From positions 1 to 15,028 of the forward strand of contig JAEYWQ010000053.1 of the NCBI GenBank assembly GCA_023428885.1: a stretch of 15,028 nt of DNA. The letters are read 5' to 3'. Position numbers and translations under genes: made by a program. Shown piece after piece: positions 7,021 to 13,743 of this stretch. The stretch's first letter is position 1. Every line of letters begins with the position of its first letter. The DNA comes from Bacillota bacterium. Its GTDB lineage: Bacteria; Bacillota; Clostridia; Lachnospirales; Lachnospiraceae. A model generated the notes under the pieces. That model made no database searches. It saw only the letters and a program-made list of their open reading frames with translations, and was not told where the DNA came from.

Positions 7021-7593
7021 ATGAATTTATACTTTATCAGACACGGACAAACGGATTGGAATGTTATGGGTAGAATTCAGGGAAGCTACGATAGTGATCT
7101 TAATGATACTGGTAGGAAGCAAGCAGAAAACTTAGGTGATTATGTATTAGAGTCTAAGATAGCATTCTCAAAGATATATTCCAGTAAACAAAAGAGAGCA
7201 GTTCAAACAGCCCAGATTCTAAGTAAAGCTACTTCTGTGGACTGTATACCAATTGATGGTCTTGAAGAAGTTCGATTTGGAGAATGGGAAGGGCTTACCT
7301 GGGAGGAAGTAAGAACCAAGTATCCCAAAGAATATGAGGAATGGTTTCACAATCGTAGATACGCAAAAACTCCTCAGGGAGAATCCTATCAAGAACTAAT
7401 TGAGCGTGTAGTCTCTACATTAAAGAAAATCATATCACAGAGCAAGGAGGATGTGGCTATTGTAACCCACGGTGCTGTTATTATGTGTTTACAATGCTAT
7501 CTTACGGATACGCCTTTTCATGAAATGTTTAAGTTTAAAGCAGAAAATGCAACGATCACTAAAGTCGATAGTTCTATGATCATAAGGGATTAA
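7021..7593 (+). CDS. Histidine phosphatase (phosphoglycerate-mutase-like) family protein
   Basis: At 190 residues this is a short cytoplasmic branch-2-less histidine phosphatase. The catalytic set is complete: R7-H8-G9 in FIRHGQTDWN, with H8 as the phosphorylated residue. R59 lies in SSKQKRAVQTA, the acid/base glutamate in LEEVRFGEWEG (81-91), and H150-G151 in IVTHGAV. These features are typical of alpha-ribazole phosphatase (CobC), PhoE-like and broad-specificity phosphatases, and the sequence alone does not pick the substrate. No cobalamin genes are nearby, so I do not assign cobC. GGGAGGA (7009-7015) precedes the ATG at normal spacing. The small unknown gene upstream may be in the same transcript. 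Confidence 0.9.
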   Translation: MNLYFIRHGQTDWNVMGRIQGSYDSDLNDTGRKQAENLGDYVLESKIAFSKIYSSKQKRAVQTAQILSKATSVDCIPIDGLEEVRFGEWEGLTWEEVRTKYPKEYEEWFHNRRYAKTPQGESYQELIERVVSTLKKIISQSKEDVAIVTHGAVIMCLQCYLTDTPFHEMFKFKAENATITKVDSSMIIRD

Positions 7594-7648
7594 GTGACAT
7601 ATAGAATGCGAGGATGTCTCATAATTATGTCAAGGATGTTTTGATAAA

Positions 7649-7707
7649 AGACTAAAGGGAGGGTTTGTCACAGTATAAGTGAGTCAACATTCCCCTCCCC
7701 TTGGTCT
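7649..7707 (-). terminator. Imperfect long hairpin, likely terminator of the minus-strand exporter gene
   Basis: AGAC..AAGGGAGGG at 7649-7663 pairs with CCCTCCCCTT.GTCT at 7692-7707, with a bulge and a small internal loop. A second stem lies inside it (GTT..TCAC with GTGA..AAC). Read on the minus strand it is followed by TCTTTTATC, a short T run, 60 bases after the exporter gene's stop codon. On the plus strand no T run follows. Confidence 0.45.
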
Positions 7708-7766
7708 ATATTGCTGCTAATAACACATTATTGTCTCTTTTTTTGCGGTGACTTGGTTTCTTATAA

Positions 7767-8753
7767 CTATTTCGAAGACCAGTATTTTTCCTGCTGGTCT
7801 TTTGTTAAGGAGTCAGCAAAATTCTCTTTCATTTTTAAGAAGGTGGAAAAGTCGATTAAAATCATATAAAGTACAGCTCGGTCTTCGAACTCTTCTCGGG
7901 TCCTTGGTAGTTGACTATGCTTTAGCTGGGTAAATAATCGATCTTCCTTGGACAATAAGCCTTTGGCATTGTTGGACTCAGCAAGAGATGCTGCAATTTC
8001 TTGAATAAAGGCGGCAACATCATAAGCCTGTTCAGGGACTCTTACTAAAGAGCAAATCTTGTCATAGATATCCCGTAACACTTGAAACTGTTGCTTGCGC
8101 ATCTCCATATATCGAATATAGTATTGGCTTTCATGAAATAGGGTGTTATTCATATTGGTATAAGCATGTTGTAAGCCAAGATTAATATGATTTTCTAGGG
8201 CTGTAAAGCATTGGCTGGTATAGTCGGACTTATCAGCTGTTACGATATAAGTTGACATCCTAGATAATAAGGTCTTTAAATCGGCCTCAATGATGGACTG
8301 CTCCTTACGAATTAGTTTCACATTGCTTACCATGAAAAGGTTGAGTAAGGTGCCAATTCCAGCACCGATAACTAATAAGAGTAGCTCATTGGTAATCATA
8401 GAAAGGGATACGTTCTGCTCTATGAGATAATGGGTAGAAAGGACAGCGTTCATGGCGATCGCATCATGTAGCTTTAGAAAATAACAGCTTCCAACAAATA
8501 GCATCAAAAACAAACCAAAGGTAACGGCATGATAGGGCAAAAATGAGAATAGAGCGTAGGCGATCAACGAAGCCAAACAAAAGGCACTGATTCGTTTTAA
8601 GGAAACCAAGAGGGTTTCTTTTTTTGTATCTTGTATCGTTAAAAGAGTGATGATTCCAGCAGAGGTTTCATACTTTAGGCCAAGGGCATTTGCAATTAGG
8701 ATAGCAAGAGCGCTGCCAATGGCAATCTTGATAAGTTTTATATAAGGTTTCAT
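7767..8753 (-). CDS. Aromatic acid exporter (ArAE) family membrane protein
   Basis: The start is placed at 8753 because AGGAGG lies seven bases upstream on the minus strand (8761-8766) and MKPYIKLIKIAIGSA begins the conserved domain. An upstream in-frame ATG at 8840 would add 29 hydrophilic residues without a ribosome binding site. The 328-residue protein has an N-terminal membrane domain of about five hydrophobic segments: 7-24, a short one at 33-40, 53-72, 76-97 and 118-142. A soluble, largely helical C-terminal half follows (150-328). This architecture and motifs such as GLKYETSAGIITLLTIQDTKKET match the ArAE_1/DUF939 family (B. subtilis YqjA-like). The exported substrate is unknown; 'aromatic acid' is a family name. 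It is convergent with the phosphatase gene and divergent from the beta-lactamase-like remnant. Confidence 0.85.
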   Translation of the reverse strand: MKPYIKLIKIAIGSALAILIANALGLKYETSAGIITLLTIQDTKKETLLVSLKRISAFCLASLIAYALFSFLPYHAVTFGLFLMLFVGSCYFLKLHDAIAMNAVLSTHYLIEQNVSLSMITNELLLLVIGAGIGTLLNLFMVSNVKLIRKEQSIIEADLKTLLSRMSTYIVTADKSDYTSQCFTALENHINLGLQHAYTNMNNTLFHESQYYIRYMEMRKQQFQVLRDIYDKICSLVRVPEQAYDVAAFIQEIAASLAESNNAKGLLSKEDRLFTQLKHSQLPRTREEFEDRAVLYMILIDFSTFLKMKENFADSLTKDQQEKYWSSK

Positions 8754-8859
8754 AAGAGTCCTCCTAATTCGATAATCGTTCGTATGATTACTATTAGAGT
8801 AACCGAACTTTTGATGAATGTCGAGTAGAATAATTAGCAAAAAATATCAAGATAGTAAT

Positions 8860-8888
8860 TTGACAGGGGGCTCTAGTAAAACTATAAT
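8860..8888 (+). promoter_or_regulatory. Perfect consensus sigma-A promoter before a gene remnant
   Basis: TTGACA (8860-8865), 17 bases and TATAAT (8883-8888) match the consensus at all twelve positions. Transcription should start near 8895, yet only a broken serine hydrolase frame follows. Confidence 0.85.
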
Positions 8889-8893
8889 GGTAA

Positions 8894-9163
8894 ATAATAG
8901 AACTGTATATTAGGGAAAATGCTATTAAAAGGGGGACAGGAAGCTATCGTCCTTATGGGTTAGGACCGGACAAACGATGCGGAGACGATTTTATCTATTC
9001 CGAAGGCACCTATGGGCATGAAGGTGCCGGACGATGTAATTTGCTAATCGATCCAGTGGAGAACTTTGTAATCTGTTATTTCCTACCATATACCAATGAA
9101 AGTGTATGGAATGCAGTACCTGTTTGGAATAGTTTGGGGATTATGTGGTCTGGAATTATCTAG
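8894..9163 (+). pseudogene. N-truncated serine hydrolase (beta-lactamase family) remnant
   Basis: The frame open from 8894 and ending at TAG 9161-9163 has no usable start codon, yet its last 75 or so residues read like real protein. They run SYRPYGLGPDKRCGDDF, then GTYGHEGAGRCNLLIDPVEN and FVICYFLPYTNESVWN. The pattern YGLG...YGHEGAG...LLIDP...FVI is the C-terminal end of class-C-like serine hydrolases (beta-lactamase/PBP4* family), where H-x-G sits in the KTG-equivalent loop. The catalytic S-x-x-K and Y-x-N motifs are absent. A consensus promoter lies just upstream. An AGGG-ATG pair (8912-8921) opens only a 14-codon ORF in another frame, as if the gene's start and end were joined by an internal deletion. 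The family assignment is mine by motif, without a search. Confidence 0.65.
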
Positions 9164-9258
9164 GGATTACAGATGATATATTTCATATTTCAGCATCATA
9201 ATATCTTAGGTAGGTAAACCTTAAGTAAATGAATAACATTTATTTGTCATCTTCTGGG

Positions 9259-9287
9259 TTGACTGTTAGGGTTTAGTCTGATAAAAT
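9259..9287 (+). promoter_or_regulatory. Sigma-A promoter of the ABC-F gene leader
   Basis: TTGACT (9259-9264), a 17-base spacer and TAAAAT (9282-9287) with TG at 9279-9280 (extended -10) form a strong promoter. Transcription should start near 9294, leaving a 5' leader of about 470 bases before the ABC-F ATG. Confidence 0.75.
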
Positions 9288-9320
9288 GCGATTAGATAAT
9301 ATAAGATTGGAGTTGAAAAG

Positions 9321-9329
9321 ATGCGGTAG
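9321..9329 (+). CDS. Two-codon upstream ORF (Met-Arg-stop)
   Basis: ATG CGG TAG follows TTGGAG (9307-9312) with eight bases of spacing, the best ribosome binding site in the early leader. It starts about 27 bases into the predicted transcript. It could load a ribosome near the 5' end whose drug-dependent delay affects downstream folding, or it may be accidental. Confidence 0.3.
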   Translation: MR

Positions 9330-9395
9330 TTCTCTTGCAAATTAGAATTGAATTCAGCAAACAGATTGCAACAGCACAAGGCTGTTTTATTTGTT

Positions 9396-9440
9396 ATGCG
9401 TATTGCAAGAATGATCTCCATCTTTTATGTGGTAGGATAA
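9396..9440 (+). CDS. Putative 14-residue leader peptide MRIARMISIFYVVG
   Basis: ATG at 9396 opens a frame ending in TAA at 9438-9440. The peptide MRIARMISIFYVVG has the Ser-Ile-Phe-(Tyr)-Val-Val character of macrolide-arrest leader peptides such as ErmCL (which contains SIFVIS). It lies inside the leader of an ABC-F resistance gene, directly after a terminator-like hairpin. Its weak point is the lack of a clear ribosome binding site, with only AAGG about 14 bases upstream. An internal ATG at 9411 would give MISIFYVVG. Confidence 0.35.
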   Translation: MRIARMISIFYVVG

Positions 9441-9602
9441 GCTCCTGTTACACTCTAATCGTATGAATGCAACTGTAAATTATAAGTAAGGAAAAGTATA
9501 GGTTTGAAGCCTTAACTGGATTGTCCCCCTTTCTTAATTACAGTTAGCTAAGCATGCTTGTGCTTCGTACTAAGCATGTATAGCTTATGTGATGATACTA
9601 TT

Positions 9603-9634
9603 AGGATGTGAGTGATTACTTGCATCCTCTTTTT
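9603..9634 (+). terminator. Intrinsic terminator inside the ABC-F leader
   Basis: AGGATGTGAGT (9603-9613) pairs with ACTTGCATCCT (9618-9628) through 11 positions including two G-T pairs, around a GATT loop. C and TTTTT follow (9630-9634). It stands 129 bases before the ABC-F ATG with no gene between the promoter at 9259 and itself, so it would stop most transcripts unless antiterminated. Confidence 0.75.
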
Positions 9635-9698
9635 ATTGATGGCAAATTCATTAGGATTGCCTATCAATTAAAAAGCCACTATTTATTAGGAAAGTAAG

Positions 9699-9785
9699 GT
9701 GCATAAATTGGAAATCAAGATTTTTCAAAATTCGCAGTTTATTGATAGTATGGAGGATAAGTATGTCACAGATCAATGTAAGTAA
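9699..9785 (+). CDS. Putative 28-codon GTG-start ORF overlapping the ABC-F start
   Basis: GTG at 9699 has AGGA (9688-9691) seven bases upstream. The frame reads VHKLEIKIFQNSQFIDS and onward for 28 codons to TAA at 9783-9785, so it covers the ABC-F ribosome binding site and overlaps the ABC-F start by 23 bases in another frame. Translation of this ORF would run ribosomes over the ABC-F start and could couple or repress it. Coding reality is uncertain. Confidence 0.25.
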   Translation: MHKLEIKIFQNSQFIDSMEDKYVTDQCK

Positions 9786-11292
9786 TTTAACTTTTTATTA
9801 TGACGGAAGTTATGATAATATTTTTGAAGATGTCAGTTTTTCTATAGATACTAATTGGAAATTAGGCTTTATTGGGCGAAATGGTAGAGGTAAAACTACC
9901 TTTCTTAACCTTCTATTGGGTAAGTATGAGTACCGAGGAAGCATCAGCAAAAGTGTGGTAGTTGATTACTTTCCATATACAGTATTGGAGGAGTGGAAAG
10001 AAGAAAATACCATCAACGTCATGGAACACCTGCAACCAGAGTATGAGCTGTGGAAGATTTGTCGTGAGTTAAGCTTATTACAAGTAGATTCAGAGGTTTT
10101 ATACCGTCCGTTTCAGACTTTAAGTTATGGGGAACAAACCAAGGTATTGCTAGCACTATTATTTTCTCAAGATAATCATTTTCTTTTGATTGACGAGCCA
10201 ACCAATCATCTGGATATGCAGGCAAGAGAGCTGGTTAAAGAGTATTTAAATAGTAAAAAAGGATTTATCTTAGTATCTCATGACCGATATTTTTTGGATT
10301 CCTGTATAGACCATGTGCTTGTCATTAATCGTGCAAATATTGCGGTGGAAGTTGGAAACTTTAGTTCTTGGTGGGAGAATAAACGAAGACAAGATGAATA
10401 TGAATTAGCTGAGAATGACAGATTGAAGAAGGATATTAGTCGTTTAGAGGCATCTGCACGCCTTACCAGCGAATGGGCAGATAAGGTGGAAAGAAGTAAG
10501 ATTGGATTTAATCCATTAGTTAAGGAGAAGTTTATCGATTCGCGGGCTTATATTGGTGAGAAATCCAGAAGAATGCAGCAACGTAGAAAAAACCTAGAGC
10601 ATCGTCAGCAAAATGCCATTGAAGAAAAGAAACTCTTATTAAAAAATATAGAGACTGTGGATGATTTGAAGCTATTTCCGTTAGACTATCATAAAGAACG
10701 TTTATTAGAAGCAAAAGATTTTGCAATCTATTATGATGGACGAAAGATAACAAAGGATTTAAATTTTATCCTCAATCGAGGGGATAGGATTGTTCTAAAA
10801 GGTGGGAATGGTTGCGGTAAATCCAGTGTGATCAAGTACATTCTTGGTGAAGGGATCCAAAGCTCGGGGGAATTGATCAAGGCAGGTGGCCTTAAGATCT
10901 CCTATGTATCTCAGGATACCAGTCACTTAAAAGGTAGCTTGACAGATTATATGAAGGAACATGATATGAATGAAAGCTTGTTTAAGGCTATTCTTCGCAA
11001 ATTAGATTTTGAACGTCTCCAGTTTGATAAAAACATAGAGAATTTTAGCGGAGGACAAAAAAAGAAGGTATTACTTGCAACAAGCCTTTGTGCGCAGGCA
11101 CATCTTTATATCTGGGATGAACCGCTGAACTTTGTGGATATTTTTTCACGCATGCAGCTAGAACAACTCATTGAGGAATTTCAACCAACCATGTTATTTG
11201 TAGAACATGATAAGGCTTTTGTAGAAAAGATAGCAACGAAGATCATTGATTTTGATACAATCGATGAAGCAATGGTTAATAATTTTGTATGA
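9763..11292 (+). CDS. ABC-F ribosome-protection protein, Lsa/CplR-like
   Basis: The ATG at 9763 has GGAGG (9752-9756) six bases upstream; an in-frame TTG at 9742 would start before that site. The 509-residue protein carries two ABC nucleotide-binding domains and no membrane segment. NBD1 has Walker A GRNGRGKT (38-45), signature LSYGEQ (120-125), Walker B LLIDEPTNHLD (141-151) and H-loop H173. NBD2 has GGNGCGKS (347-354), FSGGQ (428-432), YIWDEPLNFVD (449-459) and H482. Between them (about 200-310) lies the charged helical linker that reaches the ribosomal P site in this class. The openings INVSNLTFYYDGSYDNIFEDV and NWKLGFIGRNGRGKTTFLNLLLG closely resemble Lsa-type proteins. These dislodge lincosamides, pleuromutilins and streptogramin A from the peptidyl transferase centre. 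The drug range is inferred from family. Long-leader control is described separately. Confidence 0.92.
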   Translation: MSQINVSNLTFYYDGSYDNIFEDVSFSIDTNWKLGFIGRNGRGKTTFLNLLLGKYEYRGSISKSVVVDYFPYTVLEEWKEENTINVMEHLQPEYELWKICRELSLLQVDSEVLYRPFQTLSYGEQTKVLLALLFSQDNHFLLIDEPTNHLDMQARELVKEYLNSKKGFILVSHDRYFLDSCIDHVLVINRANIAVEVGNFSSWWENKRRQDEYELAENDRLKKDISRLEASARLTSEWADKVERSKIGFNPLVKEKFIDSRAYIGEKSRRMQQRRKNLEHRQQNAIEEKKLLLKNIETVDDLKLFPLDYHKERLLEAKDFAIYYDGRKITKDLNFILNRGDRIVLKGGNGCGKSSVIKYILGEGIQSSGELIKAGGLKISYVSQDTSHLKGSLTDYMKEHDMNESLFKAILRKLDFERLQFDKNIENFSGGQKKKVLLATSLCAQAHLYIWDEPLNFVDIFSRMQLEQLIEEFQPTMLFVEHDKAFVEKIATKIIDFDTIDEAMVNNFV

Positions 11293-11317
11293 TAAGTAAA
11301 GTAAGAGTAATCAATGA

Positions 11318-11346
11318 GAAAGCATTCAGGGCTTTTTAGCCCTGGA
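11318..11346 (+). terminator. Hairpin(s) after the ABC-F gene
   Basis: CAGGGCT (11327-11333) pairs with AGCCCTG (11338-11344) around TTTT, extended by two outer pairs. An alternative, mutually exclusive stem AGAAAGC (11317-11323) with GCTTTTT (11331-11337) overlaps it. No T run follows the main stem, so termination may be partial and the next gene may be read through. Confidence 0.4.
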
Positions 11347-11378
11347 AGCTTATATGGTAGAAAGGCAGGGATATTTTT

Positions 11379-12329
11379 ATGGATATAGTAACATGGGGAA
11401 TGATTGGATGTGGTGATGTTACCGAGGTTAAGAATGGACCTGGCTTATATCTAGCAAAAGGGTCAAGGTTAAAGGGAATCACCAACCGTACCCTAGAAAA
11501 AGCACAGGATTGGGTGAAACGACATGGACATGGCATTGTCTATTCCTCTATAGAAGAATTGCTTGCTGATGAGGAAATTGATATTGTGTATATTGCTGTC
11601 ACACCAGACAAACATATGGAGTATGCGCTTATGTGTGCAAAGGCGGGAAAGCATTGCCTGATAGAAAAACCATTGGCTATGAACTATGAAGAGGGGTTAG
11701 CGATTCAAGAAGCCTTTGAACTGGCAGGAAAGAAGGCGTTTGTTGCTTTTTATCGAAGAGCTATGAATCGTTTTGTAAAGATCAAAGAGCTAGTAAGTGA
11801 GAATACAATTGGAGAAGTTTTGGGTGCACATATAACTCGCTATGTCGCCCCAATGAAGGAAAAAACCCAATGGAGAGCAAATCCTGCTATTTCAGGAGGC
11901 AATGAGTTTACCGAAACTGATATTCATATCCTAGATTATTTTGTATTTTTATTCGGTACTATTAAAGAGCATTCGATTATGAAAACTCAAGTTCCTGAAA
12001 ATGGCGAAATTGCCTCTGTGTGTTGTAATCTAAAATTTGATTCCGGAATCTGTGTCAGTGGAAACTGGCACTATCAATGTGAATACACAAAGGATTACGT
12101 TGAAATCGTAGGTACGAAGGGCGTGCTCTATTTTGATTTCTTCCATAATGAAACAGCTCTTGTTGTTGCCACAAAAGAGGAAAGCAAAGAATATGTGATT
12201 GAGGATTTAAAAACGGTAGGTTTCAATCTGGAGCAAGAGATTGTAAATGAGCTTCTTGGACATGGAAAATGTACTTCTACAGTTCATGAGGCCTTAAAAA
12301 CACTGCAAATTTCAGCAAAGGTTAAATAG
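11379..12329 (+). CDS. Gfo/Idh/MocA family NAD(P)-dependent oxidoreductase
   Basis: This 316-residue soluble enzyme has the family's two-domain layout. The N-terminal Rossmann fold has the dinucleotide loop WGMIGCGDV (6-14) and the AVTPDKHMEYALMCAKAGKHCLIEKPLA block (73-100), with the conserved EKP lysine at 97. The C-terminal beta-sheet substrate domain includes GGNEFTETDIHILDYF, whose DxxxH-like histidine is the usual catalytic partner. Members oxidise or reduce hydroxyls of sugars, inositols and similar polyols, and the substrate cannot be read from sequence. AGGCAGGG lies about nine bases before the ATG, a weak but usable ribosome binding site. It sits between the ABC-F gene and a DUF6179-like gene, with no sugar transport genes to hint at a substrate. 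Confidence 0.9.
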   Translation: MDIVTWGMIGCGDVTEVKNGPGLYLAKGSRLKGITNRTLEKAQDWVKRHGHGIVYSSIEELLADEEIDIVYIAVTPDKHMEYALMCAKAGKHCLIEKPLAMNYEEGLAIQEAFELAGKKAFVAFYRRAMNRFVKIKELVSENTIGEVLGAHITRYVAPMKEKTQWRANPAISGGNEFTETDIHILDYFVFLFGTIKEHSIMKTQVPENGEIASVCCNLKFDSGICVSGNWHYQCEYTKDYVEIVGTKGVLYFDFFHNETALVVATKEESKEYVIEDLKTVGFNLEQEIVNELLGHGKCTSTVHEALKTLQISAKVK

Positions 12330-12388
12330 AGCATATGCTCCACAAACTAGATATGCGTTATTATAAGAGTGTAGAAATGAGGGGAAGT

Positions 12389-13606
12389 ATGACAGAGCAA
12401 CAAGCGGAAGAGTTATATCAATTATTAGGAAAGCAAGTTTTTAAATATACCAGCGGAGATAGTACTTCGGTATCTGTAGAGACCGCTCAGATGATACTAA
12501 AATCCATGGATTACTGTATCAATAGTTATTACAAATCCTTAGATAACCCGGCTCCTTACGGTGGGAAAACGACCTTATCTATGATGTCAACCCAAGTTGT
12601 TTTAGCTAATGGCAAGGAAAAATCCCTAGAGGAGGTCTTAGAATTAGGGATTCAAGCGGTACAAGACTGTGTACAAACATGTAAGGAATTGTTAATAAAG
12701 ATCCAGGATTCTTATGTGGATGTGGATAACATAGCTTATCGTGACACAGTTAAGACTGGGCTAACAAAATTCTTCCCAACCTATCAACCAAGGTTTAAGG
12801 CCCACCTAAGTGATGTAGAGATTGATTACCCTCTTGCGGTAGAGGTAGAGGGCCTAGATGGTGTGGAATACATGTATGAATATCTAAGAAGGCTTTATCT
12901 GGAGAATCAATTCCTTCAAAAGTTCTCTGTAGACCATATCAATTCCCTGCTGCTGGGTTATCACAAGGAGGCAAGAGAATATTTAATTAATATATTTGAA
13001 TTGGTATTACAAAATGCTCTTGGTCTTAGGTTAATATCAGAAGATATTCTGGGGTTAAACATTACCTTACAGCAGCAAGAGCAGTTATATCATCTCTTAA
13101 AAGGGAAAAGTATCGGTCAATTATCTCTATTACTCAAAGACTATGCAAATCAAGTGCTTTCACAACTTGACTTAACGAAAGCTGATATGGTAATGTATGT
13201 AGAAACGAAGGTAAATGAGATTGCTTATCGTCTACAGCAGAATCTGACCTTAAACAATTTAACTCATACCTTTGTCATGTTTGATCGTGAGTATCAGCAA
13301 ACACAAGCTTACTTTGAAGGCGAGATGATGCCGGATGAGGAGCTAAGACGATTCATCCAAGAAATGCAGTCTATGCGATATATCAACGACAAAATAAGCT
13401 TACTAAAAGAACAGGTTCACAGCTTAAGTGATTTAAAAGAAGTGTTAGGCGAGTGCTTTGCAGGTGACGAATATCAGGAGGTATTTCGTTTACTCTTGCC
13501 ACAAGAAACTGATATCTTAGTAGAACAAGCGAGAGCAAACTTAATCTTTTATGATGATGAAACCATGCTCACAGAATGGGAGCGTGCTTTGTTAAATCTA
13601 CAATAA
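12389..13606 (+). CDS. Uncharacterised protein resembling the DUF6179 family
   Basis: Of three in-frame ATGs (12335, 12353, 12389) I choose 12389 because GAGGGG (12379-12384) lies four bases upstream. The other two have no ribosome binding site, and the first is only five bases after the oxidoreductase stop. This start gives 405 residues; 12335 gives 423. The protein is soluble and mostly helical, with no signal peptide. Blocks such as KYTSGDSTSVSVETAQMIL near the N-terminus and YLRRLYLENQFLQKF...LLLGYHKEAREYLINIFELVLQNALG in the middle match my memory of DUF6179, a Lachnospiraceae-rich family of unknown function. I could not check this. There are no catalytic motifs that I can see. It is probably cotranscribed with the upstream oxidoreductase gene. 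Confidence 0.75.
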   Translation: MTEQQAEELYQLLGKQVFKYTSGDSTSVSVETAQMILKSMDYCINSYYKSLDNPAPYGGKTTLSMMSTQVVLANGKEKSLEEVLELGIQAVQDCVQTCKELLIKIQDSYVDVDNIAYRDTVKTGLTKFFPTYQPRFKAHLSDVEIDYPLAVEVEGLDGVEYMYEYLRRLYLENQFLQKFSVDHINSLLLGYHKEAREYLINIFELVLQNALGLRLISEDILGLNITLQQQEQLYHLLKGKSIGQLSLLLKDYANQVLSQLDLTKADMVMYVETKVNEIAYRLQQNLTLNNLTHTFVMFDREYQQTQAYFEGEMMPDEELRRFIQEMQSMRYINDKISLLKEQVHSLSDLKEVLGECFAGDEYQEVFRLLLPQETDILVEQARANLIFYDDETMLTEWERALLNLQ

Positions 13607-13743
13607 GACACGGTCCAAAGCCCATTCGTTAGTGATAATGGGATTTGCATAAAGCGAAAGACTCATGCCTTGGAGGTTTTAGTACCTTATATAGTAAAAT
13701 GAATGTGGAAAGTAAAGATTTTCACATGAGAAAGAGGTTTATT

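Larger units (their letters stand above)
8928..9532. repeat. 11-base inverted repeat pair, 605 bases end to end
   Basis: AAAGGGGGACA (8928-8938) has an exact inverted copy TGTCCCCCTTT (9522-9532). Similarity extends outward: ATTAA lies before the left copy and, inverted, ATTAAG before the right. The pair encloses the serine hydrolase remnant and the ABC-F promoter. No transposase frame is present inside. It could mark the ends of a small non-autonomous element or be chance. Confidence 0.35.
9294..9762 (+). promoter_or_regulatory. Long structured leader of the ABC-F gene (putative attenuator)
   Basis: The leader contains, in order: a Met-Arg-stop ORF with a good ribosome binding site (9321-9329), and a terminator-like hairpin AACAGC/GCTGTT with a T-rich tail (9370-9392). 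Next come a 14-codon ORF (9396-9440) and an 8-base perfect long-range stem AACTGTAA/TTACAGTT (9471-9478 with 9538-9545). A hairpin AGCTA..CATGCTT/AAGCATG..TAGCT follows (9546-9585), then an intrinsic terminator (9603-9634), a hairpin ATTGATGGCAA/TTGCC-T-ATCAAT (9635-9668) and a 28-codon ORF overlapping the ABC-F start (9699-9785). ABC-F resistance genes are known to be controlled by ribosome-mediated attenuation, so this is the natural reading. Mechanism and inducer are inference. Confidence 0.55.

Noticed and set aside
7748..7933. 61-codon plus-strand frame overlapping the exporter gene
   Set aside because: It is antisense to the well-supported exporter C-terminus, with low-complexity content and no ribosome binding site.
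8754..8840. 29-residue N-terminal extension of the exporter protein
   Set aside because: There is no ribosome binding site for the ATG at 8840, and AGGAGG is correctly placed for the start at 8753.
9005..9028. GGCACCT/AGGTGCC hairpin as a terminator or regulatory element
   Set aside because: It lies within the coding-like GTYGHEGAG segment of the serine hydrolase remnant and has no T run; codons explain it.
9576..9611. 11-codon ORF (MYSLCDDTIRM) in the ABC-F leader
   Set aside because: It has no ribosome binding site and is embedded in the attenuator stems; nothing supports translation.
13645..13743. 33-residue N-terminal extension of IspF
   Set aside because: The family starts at MRVGMGYDVH, and AGAGG precedes that ATG at normal spacing.
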